A program made the position numbers and the translations under genes. Below, one piece after another: positions 1-9,350 of a stretch of 44,434 nt of DNA (within the stretch, counting starts at the first letter, position 1; the number at the start of each line of letters is the position of its first letter). The DNA comes from Cuniculiplasma sp052315315 (GTDB lineage: Archaea; Thermoplasmatota; Thermoplasmata; Thermoplasmatales; Thermoplasmataceae): positions 1 to 44,434 of the forward strand of contig JBLSDE010000010.1 of assembly GCA_052315315.1 (NCBI GenBank). The letters are read 5' to 3'. A model generated the notes under the pieces. That model did not search any database and was not told the DNA's origin. It saw nothing but the letters and a program-made list of their open reading frames with translations.

Positions 1-794
1 ATTCCATATATCATACAGGTCATCTGCAATATTCCTCAGGAATCATGGCGAATACATGGAAGTGATTGGAATCCGTGAGATACTATCATTCCAGACATTA
101 TCCAGGAGGGCAGGATCATTTTATCTGCACTCTGTAAACAGTGAAATCACCTTTCTTTATGCAATGGAATTAATTGTCGCCATTGATTCATTCATGATCC
201 ACACATGCAAGTATTCAACAGCTGCAAGGAGAAGAGTATGGGGAAATTACGCCGATCCTGAATCAGGATGGTCAAAGACCTAAAAGTCAAAGTCCTATGG
301 AAGGAAATGCCATGTGGCAATGGATGTTGTTTCCCTCATTGTACTGGACTGGATTGTAACGAAGGGCAATATTCATGATTCCAAAGTCTCGCATTACCTC
401 ATTGATTCAGCAAGGAACTTTTCCCATATACTTGCAGATTCGGCATAGGATACATCGGGGATGTATGATTACATCTTGGAGAACACCAATGCCCTTCCAG
501 TCATTGACACTAATAAGAGGAAAGGTATCAGGCCTGAAAGGCTCCACAGTGAATCGCAAGATCGGGATAGATCTCAGTAAGGAATATTCGTCAATGTTCT
601 CCCTGAGGTGGGAGATAGAGCGTACATTCTCCATACTGGAGGAGATATTACATAGTGAAAATATCTGGTACACACCAAGCAGATCATATGACACTGCAAT
701 TGGCCTGAAGATCATTGCATACAATCTCATGGTAATATCAAACACTGAAACATGGGATAAGATCAGGGAGATAAAGAAAATCGTCAGTTGTTAA
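1..794 (+). pseudogene. Decayed DDE transposase (IS4/IS5-like), 5' end beyond window
   Basis: Reading frame 2 is open from the left edge and gives a transposase-like stretch with 'AIDSFMIHTC' (likely first catalytic Asp) and 'WGNYADPESGWSKT'. It hits a TAA at 281-283, continues in the same frame with 'YGRKCHVAMDVVS' and 'LADSA', meets a second stop (TAG near 448), and is then frame-shifted into the frame that ends at 794. The last part holds 'LRWEIERTFSILEEIL', which fits the Y/W-x2-R-x3-E region around the catalytic Glu of DDE_Tnp_1 transposases. Two stops plus one frameshift make it non-functional. The family assignment is by motif only. No terminal inverted repeat was identified. Confidence 0.8.
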
Positions 795-883
795 AACATG
801 AGACACCCTATATCCATTTTTTTAATTTTACTATCGTTTTACAATTTTGGGAAATTTATTCAAGCGTCTGAAATTTTAACATT

Positions 884-2010
884 ATGACCGGTATACCTAT
901 AGTGGATACTTCCGATATTCTTAACGCACTTCTTGATAAATTCGGGACACTTTTTAAAGAAGAAATTTCAGGGAGATTTCTAGATACATCGCGTCCTCAT
1001 TGTTATTACCACCCTCTTCAATGGCACACCGATACAGCATATTCATGGAACATACCAATTAGTCCAACTCGAACAGGTTCCTTAGGAATATCTCGGTAGT
1101 AGATATATTCAGGAAGTCTGTCGGCCTGATCAACTGTTATTCATCAGATTCTGTACCAGTAATTGACGACATAATTCCTGTAAGAAACTGCAGGCATTTC
1201 AATGGCGCATAATGGATATTTTATCACTCACAGGGAAAATTAGTATGGGGAATGCAGTATGTCACTGCAGTGGCATCCGGAAAAGAAGGGATACTTCTCT
1301 TGAACCTGGATCGGAAAGCAAAATCTGGTTTATCAAAGATCCTCATCCAGATGGGTGTCATAAAAAGATCAATTATGGCTGGCCTCCATTTCACTACCGT
1401 GGCATTCGATCCATGATACTCTGCATCCCGCCTCGTAAGGTTTCTCGAGAGGAAGAAGAAGGACTGGATCACTGATGCAAAGAGCAACAGGAAGATACTG
1501 GTGGAGGGGACATGAATTAAGCTTAGTGATTATACAGATTCACTCAACCTGAGGGTCATGACTGCATACGGCATCCATCACAGCACACATTTAATAACAA
1601 GCATAATAGCAGGGATGAAGGATGTGGGAAGCTTCAGACCATAATATCCCTTGGAAAGAATTCAAAAAAGTTCTTTGTCACCAACATGATTGGCTGAAAG
1701 CCGAAAAGGGTCATGAGGCTGTATCTCAAAAGATATGATATCGAGGTTTTTTACAGGGAACCAAGCCGGATGGGCTTAAAGCATCTCTACCAGATGACGC
1801 TTGGAAGGTTGCTTGGTATGGCAAAGCTAGGCCCTCTGGGCTAGCTGCTTCTCGAAATCTATTTCACAGGTTCCCCGGAATCCAAACTTGAAATCGGGAA
1901 AGGTATGCTATCTATTAGATTCAGGTTAATGACCACGAGGATCCTGATTGATCAGCTGAAGGTCATGGAGAAGGGCGGAAGAGAGTTCCTGGATGCATTG
2001 CTTGAATCCT
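884..2010 (+). pseudogene. Decayed DDE transposase (IS4/IS701-like), several stops and frameshifts
   Basis: No single frame is open, but pieces in different frames line up as one transposase: 'GRFLDTSRPHCYYH' (about 980), 'LERKKKDWITDAKSNRKI' followed by 'VEGT*IKLSDYTDSLNLRVMT' (about 1450-1565), then 'RVMRLYLKRYDIEVFYRE' (about 1710-1760) and 'LYQMTLGRLLGMAKL' (about 1785-1830). The arrangement 'DWI..AKSNRKI' then 'YDIEVFYRE....YQM' is the late DDE core of IS4/IS701-type transposases, with the E of 'FYRE' the probable catalytic Glu. This protein differs from the remnant at 1-794, so two separate elements decayed side by side. The ends are approximate. Confidence 0.7.
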
Positions 2011-2130
2011 AGGAAAGCAGTACAGGTCAACAATGGGTTTAATGAGGGGCAGATCGCAAAACTATATCTCGTTATACTGAAATTATCATTTAAATGACAA
2101 AATTTTAAAATTTGTGCACATTAAAATACG

Positions 2131-2140
2131 AAAACTTATC
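2131..2140 (+). promoter_or_regulatory. TATA-like box for the LigB gene
   Basis: AAAACTTATC lies about 28 nt before the ATG at 2164, the distance expected if transcription starts at or next to the start codon. There is no clear ribosome binding site before the gene, which fits a leaderless mRNA. Confidence 0.45.
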
Positions 2141-2163
2141 TGAAATACTTCGTTATACAAGTC

Positions 2164-2937
2164 ATGGTACTCAAACGAATATATATGATTCCTCACGGGG
2201 ATGAAATAATTGATATGCCTAACGAAGAGAGTAAAAAGATGAATCACGCAATTTCAGAATTAGCAGGGAACGATGATTCAGATGTTATCATAATACTATC
2301 GCCCCATGGGATAAATCTTTCTAAGAATATAGGGATCATTAACACTGAAAGATTCCAGAGCAATACTAATTTAAAATCAGTTCATCTGAACGATTATTGG
2401 GTTAATGAAAGAAGGCTATGCGAAAAGATAATTTCAGAATGCAATGATATAGGTGAGGAGGTAAGATATGTCACATACTCCGGTGAGGAATCCGTCTTTC
2501 CAATGGACTTTGGGACTTCAATTCCACTAAATTTCTTCAAAAAGAGAAGTGTTGTTCTCATAGGGCAGTCAAGGAAGGTAGACCGGAAATCTCAAAAGGA
2601 ATTCGGAAAAAGAATAGGAAAAATTATAATGGCCTACGATAGAAATGTATCTGTGATTTTCAGTGCTGATCAGTCTCATACTCATTCCCCCGATGGCCCC
2701 TATGGATATTCTGATCAGGCGGATATCTACGAGGACAAACTCAAAAAATGTATTGAAATGAACGATTACCGGGAAATGGAAGAGTTGAATGAAAGTGTCA
2801 TTGATAGGGCCAAGCCTGATAGTTTCTGGAACATACTAGTGATGGCGGGTTTATTGGAGGTGTCTAAAAGATCAATGAAATTTGTATATGGCTATGTAGA
2901 GCGATATTTTGGGATGTTTCTGGCTGCGAGTCAGTAA
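2164..2937 (+). CDS. LigB-type extradiol dioxygenase family protein
   Basis: This 257-residue protein belongs to the class III extradiol ring-cleavage dioxygenase (LigB) superfamily. Near the N-terminus it has 'MIPHGDEI' and 'LSPHG', the histidine-bearing loops that help bind Fe(II) in this fold. At about 168-183 it has 'SADQSHTHSPDGPYGY', the family's S/A-D-x-S-H hallmark followed by the conserved D-G-P-Y-G-Y segment. The known family includes aromatic ring-opening enzymes and the Memo/AMMECR1-linked proteins; the substrate cannot be read from sequence. The gene stands alone, downstream of transposase debris, with a TATA-like box about 28 nt upstream, so it is probably monocistronic. No neighbouring aromatic-degradation genes are visible. 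The family call is firm, the reaction open. Confidence 0.8.
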   Translation: MVLKRIYMIPHGDEIIDMPNEESKKMNHAISELAGNDDSDVIIILSPHGINLSKNIGIINTERFQSNTNLKSVHLNDYWVNERRLCEKIISECNDIGEEVRYVTYSGEESVFPMDFGTSIPLNFFKKRSVVLIGQSRKVDRKSQKEFGKRIGKIIMAYDRNVSVIFSADQSHTHSPDGPYGYSDQADIYEDKLKKCIEMNDYREMEELNESVIDRAKPDSFWNILVMAGLLEVSKRSMKFVYGYVERYFGMFLAASQ

Positions 2938-2995
2938 GCGAATAGAATTTTCCCCTATTCAGCCATCCTCTGGTACAAATTTTTTAAGATATGAG

Positions 2996-3009
2996 AAATA
3001 TTTATATTG
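2996..3009 (+). promoter_or_regulatory. TATA-like box for the secreted-protein gene
   Basis: AAATATTTATATTG is centred about 27 nt before the ATG at 3029, again the leaderless pattern. An ATG at 3019 is in another frame and stops after five codons. Confidence 0.45.
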
Positions 3010-3028
3010 ACTCTAATCATGAGTATGT

Positions 3029-4366
3029 ATGAATAATAAATTGACAGCAGTTTTGGCTGTTGTTATAGTAATTCTGGTGGCAGGAGTTGGAGTCCTTTAC
3101 TTTTCAGGGATGCTTAATTTTAATACGACAACAACGACCACAGGCGATTCACTTCAGTCAACTCCAAGTGAGCGGGCACCGAATATAGTGACTTCCAGTG
3201 TTGTTTCCAAATCACTTGGAGGTCATTGGGACATGACTGTGGGGGCATCTGGGTCTACCCTTAATGCCAGTTCCTTTATAGGTGGCCAAAGTTCTGTACC
3301 CCTAGTCGAACAGTCACAAGTCAATCCACAAATCCTAACGGGAGGTCTCGTAGCAAGTCCATTTGTTAATTTTGGAGTTGGTAACAACGCTTCCTATAAC
3401 AGTTATCAGATGGCAATCTTTGTACCACCACAGAACGGATACGCATTAATTTCATTTGCCCATTCAAACAACTCGGGAACACCAGGCTTCATCGTAAATA
3501 CAATAAGAACGGAGCTGATGGACCATTTTCAGGGTAAGACATCCTATAACAGTAGCGAGTATACATTTGACACTGGTTTTGTGAGTTCCAGCGAATATGT
3601 TTTCCTTGCCATGGTTTATAATGCATTCCCACAGGAATATGCAAAAGGAACGTGGTACCTAGAAGGAGTTCTTGCGAATTACTCTTCCTATAATATCATG
3701 TTTCTGTACTACACACCCCATTTCCTTAATGTAACCAACTTCACAACCTTATTGAGCAATCAGGTAGAACAGTTAAAATCTCCAAGTACACCAGCACAAC
3801 CTTCAGTTTTGATAAGTTCAAAGCAACTCGGCAGTGTCAGCGGGATCGATTTTAATACACAGGGAGCAATGGCAATTAATCTAAATAATACACAAAAACT
3901 GCTCAACGAATACATAAACATGACTGGTTCCTCCAGACAGATTTCAAGCTCAAACAGGACAATTTTAAACAACACACTTGGAAAATTATCAGGTATAGAG
4001 GCAAAATATATGAATGCAGGTGACCAGAACACTTCGGAAATAGCCATGTTGGGTTTCACCTCTAGTGGCCCAGTATCAGCGATCTATGATCTTATTACTG
4101 CAAATTCAGGGCAATCTTCCACAGTAACGGGTAACTACAGTGGATGGAACTTTATATTTTCCAATACAACCCTGGATAATTACAATTATATCTATAACAG
4201 TACTAACGACACTTATCAAACCATTAAGATTCCATATGCAAATCAAACAACATTCGTGGCCTTCCAAGGGAAATACATGTTAATTTTCGAGATAACGCAG
4301 AAGTACGGTGTATTTACTGAGAACCTTGCAAAAGAACTAATGCAGGATGAGTCAAATCTCATCTGA
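3029..4366 (+). CDS. Membrane-anchored or secreted Ser/Thr/Asn-rich protein, function unknown
   Basis: The 445-residue product starts with a short basic stretch and one hydrophobic helix (about residues 6-28), a signal sequence or N-terminal anchor, followed by a Thr-rich linker. The remaining ~410 residues have no further membrane segments, few cysteines, and more than a dozen N-x-S/T sequons, so it is probably an N-glycosylated protein outside the cell membrane. I recognise no enzymatic domain. Its 3' end overlaps the convergent ABC ATPase gene by 15 nt. Similar sequon-rich exoproteins are encoded at 6060-6860 and 9347-10027, which suggests a surface-related neighbourhood. A solute-binding or S-layer-associated role is possible but unsupported. 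Confidence 0.75.
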   Translation: MNNKLTAVLAVVIVILVAGVGVLYFSGMLNFNTTTTTTGDSLQSTPSERAPNIVTSSVVSKSLGGHWDMTVGASGSTLNASSFIGGQSSVPLVEQSQVNPQILTGGLVASPFVNFGVGNNASYNSYQMAIFVPPQNGYALISFAHSNNSGTPGFIVNTIRTELMDHFQGKTSYNSSEYTFDTGFVSSSEYVFLAMVYNAFPQEYAKGTWYLEGVLANYSSYNIMFLYYTPHFLNVTNFTTLLSNQVEQLKSPSTPAQPSVLISSKQLGSVSGIDFNTQGAMAINLNNTQKLLNEYINMTGSSRQISSSNRTILNNTLGKLSGIEAKYMNAGDQNTSEIAMLGFTSSGPVSAIYDLITANSGQSSTVTGNYSGWNFIFSNTTLDNYNYIYNSTNDTYQTIKIPYANQTTFVAFQGKYMLIFEITQKYGVFTENLAKELMQDESNLI

Positions 4367-5230
4367 AAATATTTTCCTGTATTTTTCATCAAGTGTATTT
4401 TTTGTGTTGATTTCTTCTATTTCCAATTTGGAATTTATTATGTTCCTTAAAAGTTTGTTTATATCACCTTCTAGTATTATCTTATCGCCATCAATATTTA
4501 CGGAATCTTCTCTCAATTGAAGGCTTTTGATTTCCGAAGGATCTCTTACTCTTACAAATGAAATGACTTCCTCAGTTACCTCATCAATTTCTTCAACCCT
4601 TCCCTTTTTCAAAAAAATTACATAGTCGCAAACCCTCTTAAGAAAGTCGACGTCATGTGAAGCTATAATTACCAATTTCCCTTCATCTCGCATTTTTTTA
4701 ATAATTTTGACCACGAGATCTTTCCCTATCAGATCTATATTATCAGTGGGCTCATCCAGAATTACACACCTTGGATCACCAGCAAGTGCAGATACTAAGC
4801 CCACCCTCTTCAACTCTCCAGTTGAAAAATACTTCATTATCTGATTTTTCTTATCATTTAAATTAACCATATTTATCAGGTAATCCAGTTGACTAAAATC
4901 CTTCATTTTGAAGCCTTTTCTCATCTCATACATATACCTAATAAATTCACTTGGTGTAGAGTAGGGGTAAAAGTAGGGATTCTCAATTAAGCTTCCAGTA
5001 ATAGAGGATATATAGTCATGATGAGTGATTACGTTATTATCATCAATCTTTATGGCACCTTCATAGCGGTTTTCTATTCCGCACATTGCCTTTAATAGGG
5101 TTGATTTTCCAGAACCATTGGGTCCAAGAATCCCATAAACATAAGGTGACTGGAATTTTATTTGATCTATATCCAGTATGTATTTTCCATCGGCCCTTAG
5201 TTTAAGTTTCTCTATTTCAATAGACGTCAT
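4352..5230 (-). CDS. ABC transporter ATP-binding protein
   Basis: This 292-residue ATPase subunit has Walker A 'GPNGSGKST' (36-44), signature 'STGELKR' (136-142, a variant of LSGGQ), Walker B 'CVILDEPTD' (155-163) and the switch histidine in 'IASHD' (about 192). A ~75-residue C-terminal part after the nucleotide-binding domain has no recognised domain. The ATG overlaps the permease stop by 4 nt (ATGA) and is preceded by a strong GAGGAGGT ribosome binding site 7 nt upstream. It is the last gene of a three-gene minus-strand unit and energises the permease encoded just before it. The substrate and even the direction of transport are unknown; ABC-2 partners are mostly exporters. Confidence 0.92.
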   Translation of the reverse strand: MTSIEIEKLKLRADGKYILDIDQIKFQSPYVYGILGPNGSGKSTLLKAMCGIENRYEGAIKIDDNNVITHHDYISSITGSLIENPYFYPYSTPSEFIRYMYEMRKGFKMKDFSQLDYLINMVNLNDKKNQIMKYFSTGELKRVGLVSALAGDPRCVILDEPTDNIDLIGKDLVVKIIKKMRDEGKLVIIASHDVDFLKRVCDYVIFLKKGRVEEIDEVTEEVISFVRVRDPSEIKSLQLREDSVNIDGDKIILEGDINKLLRNIINSKLEIEEINTKNTLDEKYRKIFSDEI

Positions 5231-6063
5231 TTTAGAGACCTCCTCAAGGAGAATATTACATATCCAATTAATATGGTCACTACTGAATAAAAAACAAGGA
5301 TGGTTGAAATATAAATCAGGCCGATTCCCTTAAGGGGAGACAGTGAGAATGTGTATGTCAGGAAGTAAAGATCTGCATTCAGGAACACTCTATATATTAT
5401 CCTGTCAGTATTTGTCTTTATGAATACTGGAGATATAACTCCTGATCCAGTGGCTATGAGGGAAAGAATGTCTAACACCACAAGATAGATTATGAGAAAG
5501 GAAATGGATGAGTATCCAGAATTTTTGAAGAATGCACTCACAGCAACAGCAAAACATACGTCTGAAAATGTTACAAGAAGTATAAGTAAAATATATACAA
5601 GAAAGGTAATCCCAGGAAGGGCTCTGAAGTGCAAAATAAAAAATACGACCTGAAAAAAAACTAAAATCATGGTTGAAAGGAACGAAAGAAAGGTGGCGCC
5701 TGTTATTTTTGACATAATTATTTCCATATTGTTTACAGGAAGTGACGAAAGGCTGTATATGGTTCCTCTTTCGTACTCATAGGGAAGCGCAGTAGAGCCA
5801 AAGAATGCTGCTGATAGTACGGGGATATAGATCATTATATTGGCCCACTGAAAATTAAAGAGTCTTTCCACAAGAACAACAGGCAGTCCACTTGTTTGTA
5901 TATTTCCTGGGACGAAGCTTTTTAGCAATGCAGTGGAGAAAAAAAGCAATAATCCGAGAAGTGCGGATATCATTATGTTAAGAAGGATCATGAATATGAA
6001 AGCTCTGGACCTTATGGTGTGTTTTATGTAAAATTCCGTCATTCTTAGGAATCTGAAAATCAA
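5227..6063 (-). CDS. ABC-2-type transporter permease
   Basis: A 278-residue integral membrane protein with about six hydrophobic segments (roughly residues 20-45, 68-88, 110-140, 145-170, 180-205, 245-270) and a cytoplasmic amphipathic N-terminus ('FLRMTEFYIKHTIRSRAF'), the layout of ABC-2 permeases. The TTG at 6063 is preferred: it overlaps the upstream stop (TTGA) and has GGAAGGTG 7 nt before it. An ATG seven codons further in (6042) is the alternative. It should pair with the ATPase at 4352-5230, probably as a homodimer. The cargo is unknown; the presence of an exoprotein gene in the same unit points to a surface function. Confidence 0.85.
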   Translation of the reverse strand: MIFRFLRMTEFYIKHTIRSRAFIFMILLNIMISALLGLLLFFSTALLKSFVPGNIQTSGLPVVLVERLFNFQWANIMIYIPVLSAAFFGSTALPYEYERGTIYSLSSLPVNNMEIIMSKITGATFLSFLSTMILVFFQVVFFILHFRALPGITFLVYILLILLVTFSDVCFAVAVSAFFKNSGYSSISFLIIYLVVLDILSLIATGSGVISPVFIKTNTDRIIYRVFLNADLYFLTYTFSLSPLKGIGLIYISTILVFYSVVTILIGYVIFSLRRSLK

Positions 6064-6860
6064 AGGTCAACACCTTCCATGGATAATATGCTTCTTATAA
6101 GAGAATATTGAAGGAATATGAAACTATTATTACCCGGAATTATAATCACCACTGAATCCATCTCCGGAAGCGAAATGAAACTGCTCCCAAGCATATACTG
6201 AAGCGTTAGTGCAATTCCGACGGCTTCCTTAATACCACTGGTAAGTACCCTTGCCGTAAGAATACCATCTGAATAATTTCCTGCAATCATCTTAACTCTG
6301 CTTGAATTTATAAAATACGCAAATGAAAATTTTGAGGAAAAATTTAGTTCCCTAACCAATTCATTATACTGATTTGAATAGGAAGATGAAATGGAATTTT
6401 CAATGGAGGATATATTTCCAATTAGAAAAATTCCTGGACTTGGAGAGGAAAAGATTACCCTGTTGGAGGGAATTCCGAAGCTTCCTAATATCACCGGGGA
6501 TACCCCAGAAATTTGTGTATTATTATTTTTGCCCTGTGTCAGGCTGTATATAGGAACCCCCCGAAAACAAGACAACTGGGATACATTTAAGGATCTGTTC
6601 TCTTTGATAATTGGAGGAACTATTGAAGATATATATGCCTGTTTCATACAAAATATAAGCCCTGAGGAATGATTTGAATAGAATAAAAATGCATCACCAA
6701 AACTCTCATTTATATATGCCACAGCCTGGGTATTTTCTGGAATGTACATTAATGGACTAGGATTAATTCCCGGATCTTTGTAAAAATTAACCAAAACTGC
6801 TCCCGAAAATAGGAGTATTACAATAAGAAATAATACAGGGAGCGACTTTGGAAGGTTCAT
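6060..6860 (-). CDS. N-terminally anchored exoprotein of the ABC cluster, function unknown
   Basis: With the ATG at 6860 the product has 266 residues: a lysine then one hydrophobic helix (about 6-24), followed by an extracytoplasmic domain with about ten N-x-S/T sequons. A GTG at 6941 would add 27 residues but would overlap the divergent flippase gene region; the ATG start puts the anchor at the N-terminus and has a TATA-like sequence 25 nt upstream. The passage 'YIPENTQAVAYINES' just after the anchor resembles the start of poorly characterised archaeal exoproteins, by impression only. It is the first gene of the unit with permease and ATPase, so it may be an accessory or binding component of that transporter. 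Confidence 0.7.
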   Translation of the reverse strand: MNLPKSLPVLFLIVILLFSGAVLVNFYKDPGINPSPLMYIPENTQAVAYINESFGDAFLFYSNHSSGLIFCMKQAYISSIVPPIIKENRSLNVSQLSCFRGVPIYSLTQGKNNNTQISGVSPVILGSFGIPSNRVIFSSPSPGIFLIGNISSIENSISSSYSNQYNELVRELNFSSKFSFAYFINSSRVKMIAGNYSDGILTARVLTSGIKEAVGIALTLQYMLGSSFISLPEMDSVVIIIPGNNSFIFLQYSLIRSILSMEGVDL

Positions 6861-6880
6861 TATGTTTTTTATATTTTGTT

Positions 6881-6890
6881 TATTAATAAA
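6881..6890 (-). promoter_or_regulatory. TATA-like box for the ABC cluster
   Basis: On the minus strand TTTATTAATA is centred about 25 nt before the ATG at 6860. It supports that start rather than the GTG at 6941, which would lie upstream of the box. The ~92-nt gap to the divergent flippase gene carries the control region for both directions. Confidence 0.4.
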
Positions 6891-6952
6891 CTTTGCTCGC
6901 TCACTTACTGTTTTTCTCCAGAACAATCTTGGATTTCTCACAAAAATTAATT

Positions 6953-8518
6953 ATGCGTAGAAACATCACATCGGCAATGGAGTTAGGGGCGGAAAGAGAG
7001 TATGTTGGTGTCAGTGCCATATACCAGTTTATTGGAAATGGCGTTCAACTGGTTTCCGGCTCTCTCTTCTACATATTTGCAGCTCGTATTTTTGATCAAA
7101 GCGATATGGGTGTTATCGCCCTTTTCATTGCCATAGTTGGTTTGTTTGGTATCATATTCACCCTTGGACTAAACAGTGCCATAACACATTTCATATCTTC
7201 CAATCTCAATTCAAAGGTCTATTCACCGGGTAAAACTGTATTCAGGATACTATTCATAGGTGGTTTAATTGCTGGAATAGGTGCAATTGTTCTCTATGTA
7301 CTGGCACCCTATATATCCATGCTTTTCATAAAGACTCCAGGTTATACTGTCTATGTAAAATTATTGTCCTTTGTACTCTTTGGAAACATAGTGTTTTCAA
7401 TTCTGAACGCTGCTATTCTTGGTTTTGAGAGATTTAAAGCCTCAGCTATAATATCTGTTGTAATCTGGGTCATTTACTACTTCGGAGCATTGGTACTTGC
7501 CTCTCTAAGGCATTCACTCATAGCAATAATTTATGGATGGATTCTAGGTCTGATCCTTGGAATAACTGTAAGTGGATTCTACGTTTTGGTTATTTTGGCA
7601 AGGAGCTATATGAGAAGAACCCACAGAGTGGTTGGTAGTCGTACAATTTTCGTATATTCACTGCCCCTTCTTCTCTCATCCCTTCTGAGCTATGGTGCGG
7701 GATATACCGACAGATTCGTTGTAACATATCTTATGAGTACGACCTATCTGGGCATATATAATTTCTCAATTCTCATAATGTCAGGTATAGGCTTCATATC
7801 AATTCCATTTAACAATATAACTTTACCAAAGTTTTCTGAATTCTATGGGAATAACAACAGAGAAAATATAAGGGAAAATGTAGGGGCATCATCTCTTCTA
7901 TTATACTATTTTTATGTTCCCGTTGCCTTGGGAATAGCAGCACTGGCCCCAATGGTACTTTATTTTGTGGCAGGCCCAGGTTATGTATCAGGTCAGTACG
8001 CTCTTATGATTCTCATGTTTATACCTGCTCTTTTCATATCACAAAATGTCCTAACTCAGGCGATTTCATCCATCAGGCGAACCTCAATATTCATATATTC
8101 GACTCTGGCTTCTCTTATTGCCAATATTGTTATATCTTTTTCTCTCATTCCATTCATAGGCCTTATTGGGGCAGCACTAGGGCTCTCTTCAACCAGTGGG
8201 GTCACCTTTGTAATCCTGAATTATCTGGGAAGAAAGGAGAATATTGTGAAATTCAATATGCGAGGGATTGGAAAGATATGGCTATCTGCAATTGTAATGT
8301 TCGCTATAATTTTCTCTATGATGCAGATTCTTTTAAGGATGTACGGTTATAACATAATAGTGTTAGCCTTACTGATCTTTCTAGGGGCCATCATCTTTGT
8401 GGTGGTAACAAAATATATGAAAATATTCACCAGTGATCAGAGGGAGTATATTCTTGAAATGTTTCCAGAGAGCATGCATTTTCTCAAGAGGCTTATATCA
8501 TTTCTTGTACTGAACTGA
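6953..8518 (+). CDS. Oligosaccharide/lipid-linked sugar flippase family protein (MOP superfamily)
   Basis: The 521-residue product is almost wholly hydrophobic, with about 12-14 membrane segments spread over its length, as in Wzx/MurJ-type polysaccharide transporters of the MOP superfamily. The N-terminal repeat 'YQFIGNGVQLVSGSLFYIFAA' region and 'SYGAGYTDRFVVTYLMS' in the middle are typical of these flippases. I chose the ATG at 6953; a TTG at 6893 would extend it by 20 residues into the divergent gene's territory. Likely role: moving a polyprenyl-linked glycan across the cytoplasmic membrane, for example for the N-glycans implied by the sequon-rich exoproteins nearby. No glycosyltransferase genes flank it. 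Confidence 0.85.
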   Translation: MRRNITSAMELGAEREYVGVSAIYQFIGNGVQLVSGSLFYIFAARIFDQSDMGVIALFIAIVGLFGIIFTLGLNSAITHFISSNLNSKVYSPGKTVFRILFIGGLIAGIGAIVLYVLAPYISMLFIKTPGYTVYVKLLSFVLFGNIVFSILNAAILGFERFKASAIISVVIWVIYYFGALVLASLRHSLIAIIYGWILGLILGITVSGFYVLVILARSYMRRTHRVVGSRTIFVYSLPLLLSSLLSYGAGYTDRFVVTYLMSTTYLGIYNFSILIMSGIGFISIPFNNITLPKFSEFYGNNNRENIRENVGASSLLLYYFYVPVALGIAALAPMVLYFVAGPGYVSGQYALMILMFIPALFISQNVLTQAISSIRRTSIFIYSTLASLIANIVISFSLIPFIGLIGAALGLSSTSGVTFVILNYLGRKENIVKFNMRGIGKIWLSAIVMFAIIFSMMQILLRMYGYNIIVLALLIFLGAIIFVVVTKYMKIFTSDQREYILEMFPESMHFLKRLISFLVLN

Positions 8519-8660
8519 ATATAAAAATACATAATTCTCTTTGAAGTATTCACACTGGAAATAATTGGCATTCATCAGATTATGAGATAATGTGTTTGAA
8601 AGCATTCAGAATTTATGGGAATAGGTATTGTTCCTTTATTTGTATACGCCATCTGGTTTC

Positions 8661-8670
8661 CAAATAAATC
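8661..8670 (+). promoter_or_regulatory. TATA-like box for tpiA
   Basis: CAAATAAATC lies about 32 nt before the ATG at 8697. It argues against the far-upstream TTG at 8628 as the start, because that codon precedes the box. Confidence 0.4.
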
Positions 8671-8696
8671 CTGAAAAGATTAACAAAGAGTATGTT

Positions 8697-9350
8697 ATGG
8701 GCATAACTATGTTTGAAATAATTGTTAATTTTAAAACATACAGAGAAGGATATGGCAAGAAGGGACGAGAACTCTTGGAAAGGTTGAGTACTTTGAGTAG
8801 AGAAAATTATGAAATTTACTATGCACTTTCCTTCACTGATTTGTATCTTTCAAAGGAATTTAATGGCGTAATAGCCCAGCATGTTGATCCTTACAGCTCG
8901 GGTGCCCATACAGGTTCAATAATTATGGAGCAGCTCATCGAACTAGGAATAAGGGCATCTCTCCTGAATCATTCTGAGAAAAGGGTTGATAGGAAAATTA
9001 TAATGGAAACACTGAAGCTTTCGGAATCTATGGATTTCAGGATTTTTGTGTGCTCTGAAAGCTTAGAAGAAACAAAGTTTCTGTGTGAAAATGGCGCCAG
9101 ATATGTTGCCTATGAACCCCGTGAACTCATAGGAGGCGATATTTCAGTATCAACTTCAAAACCTGATATAATAAGGGAATCTCACGACATATGTAAATCC
9201 TACGGTGCAAAATTACTGGTGGGTGCAGGGGTAAAGAATTCACAGGACGTCTCCATATCAAAATCACTAGGAGCTGAAGGAATTTTAATCTCTTCAGGTA
9301 TTGTAAAATCAAAAAAACCGGAAGACTCGTTAAATTCATTAATGATATGA
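8697..9350 (+). CDS. tpiA: Triosephosphate isomerase (archaeal short type)
   Basis: Catalyses the interconversion of dihydroxyacetone phosphate and glyceraldehyde 3-phosphate. Of 217 residues, it has the catalytic set in order: N and K in 'IVNFKTY' near the N-terminus, H in 'LLNHSEKR' about residue 90, E in 'AYEPRELIGG' about 140, and the phosphate-binding 'VGAGVK' and 'GILISSGIV' loops near the C-terminus. The length fits tetrameric archaeal TIMs (~220) rather than the ~250-residue bacterial type. The start is ATG 8697, or ATG 8709 ('MFEIIVNF'), which matches relatives equally well. It overlaps the next gene by 4 nt, so the two are probably co-translated. Confidence 0.95.
   Translation: MGITMFEIIVNFKTYREGYGKKGRELLERLSTLSRENYEIYYALSFTDLYLSKEFNGVIAQHVDPYSSGAHTGSIIMEQLIELGIRASLLNHSEKRVDRKIIMETLKLSESMDFRIFVCSESLEETKFLCENGARYVAYEPRELIGGDISVSTSKPDIIRESHDICKSYGAKLLVGAGVKNSQDVSISKSLGAEGILISSGIVKSKKPEDSLNSLMI

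Noticed and set aside
6893..6952. TTG-initiated 20-residue extension of the flippase
   Set aside because: It would overlap the divergent promoter region and adds no conserved sequence; the ATG at 6953 is sufficient.
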